Origin: Actinoplanes campanulatus
GTDB taxonomy: Bacteria; Actinomycetota; Actinomycetes; Mycobacteriales; Micromonosporaceae
Length of the DNA: 64,000 nucleotides
Reading direction: 5' to 3'
NCBI RefSeq assembly: GCF_014647795.1
Contig: NZ_BMPW01000018.1
Span: 171,343-235,342, forward strand
Shown here: piece by piece, positions 16,334 to 24,413 of the stretch
Numbering within the stretch: the stretch's first letter is position 1
Layout: every line of letters begins with the position of its first letter
Made by a program: the position numbers and the translations under genes
Notes under the pieces: generated by a model
The model's database searches: none
Told to the model about the DNA's origin: nothing
What the model saw: the letters and a program-made list of their open reading frames with translations, nothing else

Positions 16334-19138
16334 ATGAGAAGCCGTAACTGGTCGATCCGTTCGAAGATCATCGCGATGGTCGCGGTGCCGCTGTCCGCGG
16401 TGCTGGCCCTCTGGATCTTCGCGACCTCGGTGACCGCGGGCCCCGCCAACCATCTGCTCGACGCCCGCGAGTCGGTTCTCACGCTCGGCGACCCGGGGAT
16501 GCGGCTGATCGGCCAGTTGCAGCGCGAACGCCACTACTCCGCCATCTTCCAGGCCACCACCCGCCCGTCGAAGACCGAACTGGCCCAGGAGCGGGTGATG
16601 ACCGACCGGCTGGTCGGCGAGGTGCGGGCCGCCGCCCGGAAGGCGGACGCCAGCGAGGACGTCACCGTCCGCGTCGACGCCCTGCTCGGCGAGCTGGACA
16701 AGCTCGGCCAGATCCGCCGCGAGGTCGACGACCGGAAGACCAGCTACTTCTACACCGCACAGGACTTCGACCGGATCATCGAGTCCGCGTTCGAGGTCTC
16801 CCGGTCGGCGGCCGTCTTCTTCCACGACCGCGTCGACCGCGAGGTCCGCGGCCTGATCAGCGCCTTCCGCGGCCTGGAGTACATGAGCCGGATCGACGCC
16901 CTGCTGGCCGGCGCCAACGCCGCGGGACGGGTCGACGCCAAGACCCGGGAAACCCTGATCCTGTACGTCGGGACCTTCCGCTACCTGATCAACGCCGGTG
17001 TCGCGGACATGCCCGAGCGGGCCAAGGGCGACTACGCCCGGCTGATCACCCACCCCAGCTTCGTCAAGATCGACGAGTTGACCAACGCGCTGCTCGCCGA
17101 GCGCTACGCCGGCGGTCCGCCCCCGGTGAACGGCGTGACCTGGCAGGCCGAGTACGACTTCGTGTCCCAGGAGATGCGCGACTTCACCATGCGGGTGGTC
17201 GACGACGTGGCCGAGGACGCCACGCCGTACGCCATCGACATCATCGGCAAGCTGGCGGTCGGCGCCCTGCTCGGCGTGGTCGCGCTGGGCATGTCCATCT
17301 ACGTCTCGGTCCGTCTCGGCCGCTCGATCGTGGGCCGCCTGATCCGGCTCCGCCGGGACGCGCTGGAACTGGCCTCGGAACGCCTGCCCTCGGTGGTCCG
17401 GCGGTTGCAGCGCGGCGAGATCGTCGACGTCGAGGTGGAGACACCCCCGCTGGAGTACGGGCTCGACGAGATCGGCCAGCTCGGCCACGCGTTCAACGAC
17501 GTTCAGCGTACGGCCGTGCACTCCGCGGTCGAGGAGGCGAACGTCCGGCGCGGCATCAACGAGGTGTTCCTCAACATCGCCCGGCGCTCGCAGACGCTGC
17601 TGCACCGCCAGCTCTCGCTGCTCGACCGGATGGAGCGCCGGGAGACCGATCCGCAGGAGCTGGAGGACCTCTACCGGGTCGACCACCTGGCCACCCGGAT
17701 GCGGCGGCACGCTGAGGACCTGGTCATCCTGGCCGGTGCGGCGCCCGGCCGGGGCTGGCGCAACCCGGTCCCGATGATCGACGTCATTCGTGGCGCGATC
17801 AGCGAGGTGGAGGACTACAAGCGGGTCGACATCCGCTCGATCCCGACGGCCGCCCTGTTCGGCCGCGCGGTCGGGGACGTGATCCACCTGCTCGCCGAGC
17901 TGATCGAGAACGCCGCCTCCTACTCGCCGCCGCACACCCGGGTTCAGGTCATCGGCCAGATGCTGCCGAACGGGTACGCCGTCGAGATCGAGGACCGCGG
18001 CCTGGGCATGTCGCCCGAGGCGCTGGAGCAGACCAACCACCGCCTCGCCGAGCCACCGGACTTCGACCCGGCGGACAGCGCCCGGCTCGGCCTGTTCGTG
18101 GTGGCCCAGCTCGCCCACCGGCACGGTATCCGGGTGTCGCTGCGCGCGTCGGCGTACGGCGGGGTGACCGCGGTGGCGCTGATCCCCGGCGACCTGGTGA
18201 CCGGCGGACCCGGCGGCGGGCGGCGGCCCACCAACGGCTCCACCCCCGGCCCGCTGGTCGGCACCGGCACCGAGGACCCGTCCGGGTCGCTCGCGGCACT
18301 CCAGTGGCAGGGCAGCGGCGAGCTGAAGCAGATCACCACGCCCGGCCGCCGGGCCACCGTCGAGGACGAGAAGCCGGCGCACGACGGCGTCACCGTGAAC
18401 GGTCACCACCGGGCGGCCGCCGAGCTCACCGGACCGGCCCCGAGCACGGTCGCGACCGAGTTGAGCGCCGAGGGCCTGGTGCAGCGCAGGCGTACCCGGA
18501 AGTCGGCCACCCCGCCGCCCGCCACCCCGCCCACCGACGTCGCGGACCAGACGATCGACCTGTCGGTGCTGGACGAGCTGGCCGCCGGGCTGCCGGCCGC
18601 GCCCCGGTCGGTGCCCCGCAACTCGGCGCCGCCGGCTCTTGACGCGCCGCCCGCCTCCGACGTGCCGGATCTCGACGTGCCGGATCTCGAGGTGCCGGAT
18701 CTCGAGGCGCCGGATCTCGACGCTCCGTCGATTGAGGACGCCGAGGCGACCGTGCCCCTGCCGGAGCTGTCCGGCGACGACGGGCTGCCCCGCCGGGTCC
18801 GTCAGGCGAGCCTGGCACCGCAGTTGCGCCAGGCGCCGCCGGCCGAGGAGCCGCCGTCCACCGCACCGGCTCGCAGTCCCGAGCAGGTCCGTACGCTGAT
18901 GAGCGCACTACAGCTCGGCACCACCCGCGGCCGCGTCGACGCGGCCCGCGCCGAATCGGCCGCCGGACACGCCGGAGATCCCACCGATGTGACGCCCGAC
19001 GATGCGGCTACCGTCAGTCTCCCGGCCCTCCCGACGGCCGAAGAGAACGAGAACGCACCATCCGGGCCGGAGGTCGGCGTGAGCGGCGACCACGCCGAAG
19101 GTCCCGGGGAGAACCTCTTGCTGGAGAAGGACGCATAA
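16334..19138 (+). CDS. cvnA: Conservon sensor histidine kinase-like protein CvnA (nitrate-sensor-like)
   Basis: The protein has 934 residues. A first membrane helix lies at about 10-34. An extracellular helical NIT-type domain follows to about 300, then a second membrane helix at about 302-322, HAMP and DHp-like helices (VDHLATRMRRHAEDL), and an HATPase_c domain (ELIENAASYSPP, EDRGLGMS, GLFVVAQLAHRHGI). A disordered tail of about 300 residues contains tandem PDL repeats. The start MRSRNWSIRSK at 16334 has a GGAG site. It heads the four-gene conservon cvnA-B-C-D. In Streptomyces these proteins assemble at the membrane like a eukaryotic G-protein-coupled complex. Its signal is not known. Confidence 0.9.
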   Translation: MRSRNWSIRSKIIAMVAVPLSAVLALWIFATSVTAGPANHLLDARESVLTLGDPGMRLIGQLQRERHYSAIFQATTRPSKTELAQERVMTDRLVGEVRAAARKADASEDVTVRVDALLGELDKLGQIRREVDDRKTSYFYTAQDFDRIIESAFEVSRSAAVFFHDRVDREVRGLISAFRGLEYMSRIDALLAGANAAGRVDAKTRETLILYVGTFRYLINAGVADMPERAKGDYARLITHPSFVKIDELTNALLAERYAGGPPPVNGVTWQAEYDFVSQEMRDFTMRVVDDVAEDATPYAIDIIGKLAVGALLGVVALGMSIYVSVRLGRSIVGRLIRLRRDALELASERLPSVVRRLQRGEIVDVEVETPPLEYGLDEIGQLGHAFNDVQRTAVHSAVEEANVRRGINEVFLNIARRSQTLLHRQLSLLDRMERRETDPQELEDLYRVDHLATRMRRHAEDLVILAGAAPGRGWRNPVPMIDVIRGAISEVEDYKRVDIRSIPTAALFGRAVGDVIHLLAELIENAASYSPPHTRVQVIGQMLPNGYAVEIEDRGLGMSPEALEQTNHRLAEPPDFDPADSARLGLFVVAQLAHRHGIRVSLRASAYGGVTAVALIPGDLVTGGPGGGRRPTNGSTPGPLVGTGTEDPSGSLAALQWQGSGELKQITTPGRRATVEDEKPAHDGVTVNGHHRAAAELTGPAPSTVATELSAEGLVQRRRTRKSATPPPATPPTDVADQTIDLSVLDELAAGLPAAPRSVPRNSAPPALDAPPASDVPDLDVPDLEVPDLEAPDLDAPSIEDAEATVPLPELSGDDGLPRRVRQASLAPQLRQAPPAEEPPSTAPARSPEQVRTLMSALQLGTTRGRVDAARAESAAGHAGDPTDVTPDDAATVSLPALPTAEENENAPSGPEVGVSGDHAEGPGENLLLEKDA
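18662..18721 (+). repeat. Four 15-bp tandem repeats inside cvnA
   Basis: The unit GTGCCGGATCTCGAC/G is present four times without gaps (the last copy starts GCG), with a degenerate fifth. It encodes PDL(D/E)(V/A) pentapeptides in the disordered tail. Copy number could vary between strains. Confidence 0.85.
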
Positions 19139-19558
19139 GTGGCACAGACGAAGCAGAGCGCGAATCTCACCTGGCTCCTCGACGATCTGGTCGAGCGGGT
19201 GCCAACCGCGCAGCAGGCGGTGGTGCTCTCGGCCGACGGGCTGATGCTCGGGGCCTCCGCGGCGATGAGCCGGGAGGACGCGGAGCACCTGTCGGCCATG
19301 GCGGCCGGCTTCCAGAGCCTGGCCAAGGGTGCGAGCCGGCATTTCCGGGCCGGCCAGGTCCGGCAGACGGTGGTGGAGATGGAGGAGGCCTTCCTCTTCG
19401 TCACGGCCGCGGGGCAGGGCGCCTGCCTCGCCGTGCTGGCCTCCGCCGACGCCGACCTGGGCCTGATCGCCTACGAGATGGCCATGCTGGTCACCCGGGT
19501 GGGCCAGACCATGGCCGCCCCCGAGCGGTCGGTGCTGACACCGTCCGACGTCCTCTGA
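19139..19558 (+). CDS. cvnB: Roadblock/LC7 protein CvnB of the conservon
   Basis: This 139-residue roadblock/LC7 fold protein (NLTWLLDDLVERVPTAQQAVVLSADGLMLGAS) is typical of CvnB. GTG 19139 directly follows the cvnA stop codon, and GGAG at the end of cvnA serves as the ribosome site. Roadblock proteins are small scaffolds that regulate or act as GTPase-activating partners for Ras-like GTPases. Here the partner is CvnD, two genes downstream. Assignment is firm from family and gene order. Confidence 0.92.
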   Translation: MAQTKQSANLTWLLDDLVERVPTAQQAVVLSADGLMLGASAAMSREDAEHLSAMAAGFQSLAKGASRHFRAGQVRQTVVEMEEAFLFVTAAGQGACLAVLASADADLGLIAYEMAMLVTRVGQTMAAPERSVLTPSDVL

Positions 19559-19568
19559 GCAGCCGCGT

Positions 19569-19934
19569 GTGACTCACGACTGGCTGGACAACGACGCGGG
19601 CCCGGTAGTGCGCCCCTATGCGATGACCCAGGGACGCGTCGCTCCGGCCGACTGTGACTTCGACCTGGTGGCGTTCGTCGTGGCGACCGTGCCCGACATG
19701 CCGCCCGGTCAGCACCTGCAGCCGGAGCACCATGCCATCGTGGCCGCGGCCTGGGAGCCGATCTCCGTGGTCGAGCTGGCCTCTCAGCTGGATCTGGCAC
19801 TCGGTGTGATCCGGGTGTTACTCGGTGATCTACGCTCAGCGGGTCTCATCTCGCTGTACGAACCCCCGGCGGCGTCGCAGCCGCATGACGTCGACGTACT
19901 CAAGGCGGTTGTCAATGGACTCCGTGCGCTCTGA
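19569..19934 (+). CDS. cvnC: DUF742 protein CvnC of the conservon
   Basis: This 121-residue DUF742 protein has the family pattern RPYAMTQGRVAP near the N terminus and a winged-helix-like C-terminal half (SVVELASQLDLALGVIRVLLGDLRSAGLI). GTG 19569 lies 10 bp after cvnB, and the gene overlaps cvnD by 20 bp. DUF742 proteins occur nearly always in conservons and are needed for complex assembly. DNA binding is suggested by fold but not established here. Confidence 0.92.
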   Translation: MTHDWLDNDAGPVVRPYAMTQGRVAPADCDFDLVAFVVATVPDMPPGQHLQPEHHAIVAAAWEPISVVELASQLDLALGVIRVLLGDLRSAGLISLYEPPAASQPHDVDVLKAVVNGLRAL

Positions 19935-20511
19935 CCGTAACGGTTCTTCGCGCATCCCCGTCGCTCTCAAGATCCTCATCGCCGGTGGGTTCGGCGCGGG
20001 CAAGACCACCATGGTCGGGTCGGTCAGTGAGATCCGCCCGTTGCAGACCGAGGAGGTCCTCACCGGGGCGGAGGGCGCCGACGACATCTCCGGTGTGGAG
20101 GGCAAGACCACCACGACGGTCACCATGGACTTCGGCCGGATCACCATCACCGAGGACCTTCAGCTCTACCTGTTCGGCACGCCCGGCCAGGACCGGTTCT
20201 GGTTCCTGTGGGACGAGCTGTCCCAGGGTGCGCTCGGCGCGGTGGTGCTGGCCGACACCCGGCGGCTGGCCGACTGCTTCCCGTCGATCGACTACTTCGA
20301 GCAGCGGGGCACCCCGTTCGTGGTGGCGGTGAACTGCTTCGACGAGCAGCACCGGTTCGCCCCGGAGGCGGTGGCCCGGGCCCTCGACCTGGACCCGGGT
20401 GTCCCGGTGGTCCTCTTCGACGCCCGCGACCAGGTGGCCGCCCGCAACGTGCTGATCGAGCTGGTGGAGTACGTGGCCCGCCGTCAGCTGACGGCCACGG
20501 CCCGCCGTTAG
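19915..20511 (+). CDS. cvnD: Small GTPase CvnD of the conservon
   Basis: This 198-residue Ras-like GTPase has its P loop, GGFGAGKTT, at residues 24-32. Switch II is FGTPGQDRFWF, the G4-like motif is NCFD (VAVNCFDEQ), and the G5 region is LFDARD. The ATG at 19915 lies inside cvnC. CvnD is the GTP-binding output of the conservon and cycles between membrane-associated and free forms in characterised systems. Its stop overlaps the convergent SARP gene end by 4 bp. Confidence 0.93.
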   Translation: MDSVRSDRNGSSRIPVALKILIAGGFGAGKTTMVGSVSEIRPLQTEEVLTGAEGADDISGVEGKTTTTVTMDFGRITITEDLQLYLFGTPGQDRFWFLWDELSQGALGAVVLADTRRLADCFPSIDYFEQRGTPFVVAVNCFDEQHRFAPEAVARALDLDPGVPVVLFDARDQVAARNVLIELVEYVARRQLTATARR

Positions 20512-22142
20512 CGGATCGCGGAGGGCGGGGCGACCTGCCCGGGCGGGACGCAGATCAGCCACGGCTGGATCCGGCGCAGTGTTCGGTCGGTCAGCAGGCC
20601 GCGCCGGGCCAGATCATCCGGGCTCTGGTAGGGCCCGTGCTCGTACCGGTCGAGGGCGATCCGGTGCGCCTCGATCGGGCTGACGCCGCGCAGCCGGGCG
20701 ATCTCCTGCGGTGGCACGTGGTTCAGGTCGATCAGCCCGCCGTCGTCGAAGGACCGCAGCAGATCGGGCCGCCCGATCCCGGCCTGCCGGGCGCCGTCCG
20801 GGTGGATCGCCGCGAACTGCCGGGCCAGTTGCCGCCGGGTGCGGGCGCCCCGGTTGTCGCCGGGATGGCAGGCGAGGATCGCGCCGTGCACCGCGGCGAC
20901 CGGGATGAGCAGGAACATCAGCGTGAACCCGACGTCCTCGGCCGCACTGGTGGTCTCGCTGTCCAGGTCGCTCGGGTCGATCGCCAGGAAGAAGATCGCC
21001 GTGAGGTACGCGGTCACGTAGAACGCCGCCGTGAGCACGTCCCGCAGGGTGCGCCGCTGGAACGCCGCGTAGACGAAGTAGGCCCAGCTGGCCATCGAGC
21101 ACGTGACCACCGGCAGGACCCCGGCCACCACGGCCTCGGCCAGCGGGATGCCGGTCCGGCGCGGGGACATCAGGTGTCCCGGCATCATGGCCGGCGGCGG
21201 CCAGGAGGGGGCCGGCGGCTGGTGCGGGACCGCGGGGGCGTACGGCGCCGGTGACCACGGCTGCACCAGCACCGGATCGGCGGCCGGCGGCGGCGGCGGG
21301 GGTGGTGGCGCCGGGGACGACGGCGGTGGCGTCGGCTCGGCGCGGTCGGCCCACGGGTCGACCGGTTCGGCGTAGAACGGCTCGTTGCGCAGGATCCGCC
21401 GGTGCGTCTCCTGGAGCCGCTCGCCGGGTTCGGCGCCCAGCTCGTCCAGAAAGAACTCCCGGGCGTCCCGGAACGCGGCCAGCGCCTCGGCCTGCCGCCC
21501 GCTGCGGTACAGCGCGATCATCATTTGTGCGCGCAGGCCCTCGCGCAGCGGGAACTCCTGCACCAGGCGGGACAGTTCGGAGACCAGGCCGGCGAATCCG
21601 CCCCGGGACAGTTCGATCTCGGCCCACAGCTCCCAGGCGCTGGCCCGCTCCTCGCTCAGCCGCAGCCGGGCGGCCTCGAAGACACCCCCGGTGAGGCCGC
21701 TGAGCGCCTCGCCGCGCCACAGGTCGAGCGCGACCCGGGCCCGGCGGGCGGCCTCCTCGAGGTCACCGCCACGCCGCTCCGCGTCGGCCCGGGCCAGTCC
21801 GGTCCGGAAGTCCTCGGCGTCCAGGGCGCCGACGTGCAGCACGTACCCACCGTCGGTCAGCGCGATCAGCTCGCCGGGGGTGCGCGGTGAACGCTCCGGA
21901 TCGAGCACCCGGCGCAGGCCGGCCACGTACTTCTGCACCACGTTGGTGCCGTTCTCCGGGGGGACGTCACCCCAGACCGCGTCCACGATGCGGTGGACCG
22001 GCACCGGCCGGCCGGGGCTGAGCAGCAGGACGGCCAGGACCGCGCGCTGCTTCGCCGGCCCCAGATCGAGCGGCACGCCGTCCCGGAGCGCACGAACGGC
22101 ACCCAGGATCTCGAACCGCAGCGGGTCGGTCGCCGGGTGCAT
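20508..22142 (-). CDS. SARP-type regulator with membrane helices and HhH segment
   Basis: The protein has 544 residues. Residues about 8-95 are an OmpR-type winged helix (GAVRALRDGVPLDLGPAKQRAVLAVLLL). Residues about 100-250 are a bacterial transcriptional activation domain ending ELGAEPGERLQETHRRIL, as in SARPs such as AfsR/DnrI. A long proline-rich linker follows, then three or four hydrophobic helices at about 345-435. The C-terminal segment (DLNHVPPQEIARLRGVSPIEAHRIALDRYEHGPYQSPDDLARRG) resembles helix-hairpin-helix proteins of the ComEA class. ATG 22142 is preferred, with a GTG two codons earlier possible. A membrane-anchored SARP is unusual. It ends convergently with cvnD. Confidence 0.82.
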   Translation of the reverse strand: MHPATDPLRFEILGAVRALRDGVPLDLGPAKQRAVLAVLLLSPGRPVPVHRIVDAVWGDVPPENGTNVVQKYVAGLRRVLDPERSPRTPGELIALTDGGYVLHVGALDAEDFRTGLARADAERRGGDLEEAARRARVALDLWRGEALSGLTGGVFEAARLRLSEERASAWELWAEIELSRGGFAGLVSELSRLVQEFPLREGLRAQMMIALYRSGRQAEALAAFRDAREFFLDELGAEPGERLQETHRRILRNEPFYAEPVDPWADRAEPTPPPSSPAPPPPPPPPAADPVLVQPWSPAPYAPAVPHQPPAPSWPPPAMMPGHLMSPRRTGIPLAEAVVAGVLPVVTCSMASWAYFVYAAFQRRTLRDVLTAAFYVTAYLTAIFFLAIDPSDLDSETTSAAEDVGFTLMFLLIPVAAVHGAILACHPGDNRGARTRRQLARQFAAIHPDGARQAGIGRPDLLRSFDDGGLIDLNHVPPQEIARLRGVSPIEAHRIALDRYEHGPYQSPDDLARRGLLTDRTLRRIQPWLICVPPGQVAPPSAIR

Positions 22143-22289
22143 CGTCACCCCAGCACCCCCCTGTTGAGCAGCAGTTTCCCCCCACGGCAGCGGAACCGCA
22201 GCCGGCAGCAGCATAGCCGCAGCGCATCGGCAGCCGTCTTCCGGAGGCTTCGTCACATCAACCCCGTACGTTCGAAGAAAGACGAAGCG

Positions 22290-23069
22290 ATGAACGTTCT
22301 CACCAAGACAGCGAGCACCCTGTTGATCGTCGGCGTGACGCTGACCGGCTGCGGCGTGGGCGAGGCCGTCGAGGAGACGGTCGCGCAGGTTTCCGCGGCC
22401 ACCACTCTGGCCGAGGGTGTGCCGACCACCGAGTCCCCGGTGTTCCGCTACACCATCAAGGGCGGCCAGCAGCCGCTCTCCGGTGTGGTCGACGGCCCGC
22501 ACAAGGCCCTCACCACCGAGGCCCAGGAGAAGATCCCGGACACCGACATCACCCTGAGCATGAAGTTCCTGGTCATCGGCGACGAAGCCTGGACCAAGAT
22601 CGCCTTCAAGAACGCGGGAGCGGACTCCGGTCTGCCGAAGCTGCCGAAGAAGTGGATGAAGCTGGACCAGGCGAAGCTCGTCAAGGACTCCAGCGAGGAC
22701 TTCACCTACCAGGGCGAGTCCGACCCCGGCTACGTCAGCGACCTGCTGCGGGCCGCCGCGGACCTCAAGGAGACCGGCAAGGGCGCCTACGCCGGCACCA
22801 CCGACCTGACGAAGTCCACCGAGGCCGAGATCGTCGACGCCGACACCCTGACCGCGCTGGGCGAGCAGGCCAAGGCCGTGCCGCTGGAGCTGACCCTGGA
22901 CGCCGAGGGCCGGATCACCAAGGCGCTCGTCAAGATCCCGGCGGCCGGCAAGGCCAAGGCCGCCACCTACGAGGTCGTCTACGACCAGTACGGCGCCGCC
23001 GCCCCGCTGACCGCCCCGACCGACGGGGTGGCCGCCCCGGCCGACGTCTACGAGATGCTGAAGGGCTGA
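22290..23069 (+). CDS. Secreted lipoprotein, possibly LppX/LprG-like
   Basis: The protein has 259 residues. The signal peptide ends in lipobox LTGC with the lipidated Cys at residue 21. The mature domain alternates beta-strand segments (FRYTIKGGQQPLSG, ITLSMKFLVIGDEAWTKIAF, LELTLDAEGRITKALVKIP) suggestive of a LolA/LppX-type fold, although I cannot confirm the family. ATG 22290 is preceded by GAAGAAAGACGAAG. The divergent neighbour is the SARP gene. Proteins of this type bind lipids at the cell envelope; that function is inference. Confidence 0.7.
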   Translation: MNVLTKTASTLLIVGVTLTGCGVGEAVEETVAQVSAATTLAEGVPTTESPVFRYTIKGGQQPLSGVVDGPHKALTTEAQEKIPDTDITLSMKFLVIGDEAWTKIAFKNAGADSGLPKLPKKWMKLDQAKLVKDSSEDFTYQGESDPGYVSDLLRAAADLKETGKGAYAGTTDLTKSTEAEIVDADTLTALGEQAKAVPLELTLDAEGRITKALVKIPAAGKAKAATYEVVYDQYGAAAPLTAPTDGVAAPADVYEMLKG

Positions 23070-23089
23070 CCTGCGGGGCGGCACCGGAA

Positions 23090-23143
23090 CACCGCCGTCG
23101 GCGGCGCGGGTGAGAACGGGGGTCCGCGCCGCCGGCGGCGGTG
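23090..23143 (+). terminator. Hairpin terminator after the lipoprotein gene
   Basis: A 20-bp GC-rich inverted repeat with one G-T mismatch and a 14-nt loop starts 20 bp downstream of the stop codon at 23069. Confidence 0.7.
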
Positions 23144-23184
23144 TGCTGCCGTGCGAACACCCGATTCTGTGATGGGATCGGGGC

Positions 23185-24243
23185 ATGGGTTCCAGCGATG
23201 AATACGTCTTCGTCGGGTGCTACACCGGTGACAAGGGAGGCGAGGGTGACGGCATCACGCTGCTGCGGCGTGACCCGGCGACCGGGGATCTGATCCGGCT
23301 CGGGCTGGTCGCGCGCACCCCGTCACCCTCCTTCCTGGCACAGCACCCCACACTCCCGGTCCTGTACGCCGTGAACGAGCTGGACCAGGGCAGCGTCTCG
23401 GCCTTCACGGTGGCCCCGGACTGCTCGCTGATCCCGCTGGCGGTCCGCCCGACCGGCGGCTCGGACCCGTGCCACCTGGCTGTCACGGCGGACGGGCGGC
23501 ACCTCGTGGTGGCGAACTACGCGAGCGGCTCGGTGTCCGTACACCCTCTCGACGCCGAAGGCGCCCCCGGCGAGCGCAGCGATCTGCTCACGCTGACCGG
23601 CGGCGGGCCGGACGCGGAGCGTCAGGCCGGACCGCACGCCCACCAGGTGGTTCCGGAAAGCAACGGCGCCGAGGTGCTGATCTCCGACCTGGGCTCCGAC
23701 CGGGTGTGGCGCTCCCGGCTGGACCCCAACTCGGGCCGGCTGAGCCTTCCGGAGCCCGCCGTGGAGGCGAAGCCGGGCACCGGCCCGCGGCACATGCTCC
23801 ACTCGGCCGACGGCGCCCTGCTGCTGGTCGGCGAGCTGACCGGGAGCCTCACCTGGTACCGCCCGGCGGGTGGCCCCACGCTCGAATCGTGGGGCGAGAC
23901 GCCGTCGAGCACGTCGTCCGGCGCGGTCTACCCGTCGGAGATCACGATGGGCCGGGACGGCAGGTTCGTCTATGTGGCGAACCGGGGGCCGGACACCGTC
24001 TCGGTCTTCTCCTGGGACGGCGAGCAGGCCACGCTGGTCGCCGAGGTGCCCACCGGAGGGGTGTGGCCGAGGCACATGGTCCTGCTGGGAGATCACCTCT
24101 ACGTAACCAATCAGCGTTCACACAGCGTGACCGTTTTCCGCATCGACCCGGACACCGGAATCCCCGGAATCCAAGGGGAACCGACCGGCGAACCGACGCC
24201 AACCTGCCTGCATCGCTGGAATTCGGTAGTGATCAGGCCATAG
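23185..24243 (+). CDS. Lactonase family seven-bladed beta-propeller (6-phosphogluconolactonase-like)
   Basis: The protein has 352 residues. Repeated blades carry the family motifs: FVGCYT near the start, PSFLAQHPTLPVLYAVNE, DPCHLAVTADGRHLVVANYASGSVSVH, GTGPRHMLHSADG and YVANRGPDTVSVF. The YbhE/Pgl lactonase family hydrolyses 6-phosphogluconolactone or related lactones. No signal peptide is seen. ATG 23185 begins a typical family N terminus. It stands alone between a terminator and the next promoter region. Confidence 0.88.
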   Translation: MGSSDEYVFVGCYTGDKGGEGDGITLLRRDPATGDLIRLGLVARTPSPSFLAQHPTLPVLYAVNELDQGSVSAFTVAPDCSLIPLAVRPTGGSDPCHLAVTADGRHLVVANYASGSVSVHPLDAEGAPGERSDLLTLTGGGPDAERQAGPHAHQVVPESNGAEVLISDLGSDRVWRSRLDPNSGRLSLPEPAVEAKPGTGPRHMLHSADGALLLVGELTGSLTWYRPAGGPTLESWGETPSSTSSGAVYPSEITMGRDGRFVYVANRGPDTVSVFSWDGEQATLVAEVPTGGVWPRHMVLLGDHLYVTNQRSHSVTVFRIDPDTGIPGIQGEPTGEPTPTCLHRWNSVVIRP

Positions 24244-24413
24244 GTTAGATCAGGCATTGCGGCGTGTCGGTGATTCCGTGGGACAAACCCGGCGCGCCGC
24301 GGGTCAATCTCGATACCGATCGGAACGGCGTCAACACGCTCCGTGTTTTCTAGATCAGGAAGCGCCAATCCGAGTAATTTTCGTCCGAACGTATATGGCA
24401 TTCAGCTTCGGAC

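Noticed and set aside
16220-18409. A 729-codon open frame on the minus strand opposite the conservon kinase gene
   Set aside because: It mirrors the third-position G/C of cvnA. The translation is rich in H, R, D, V and L without any domain pattern, while the plus strand has clear kinase motifs.
22143-23186. Extension of the SARP gene upstream to 23186
   Set aside because: It would run antisense through a lipoprotein gene with a clear lipobox and through a terminator. The family N terminus begins at 22142.
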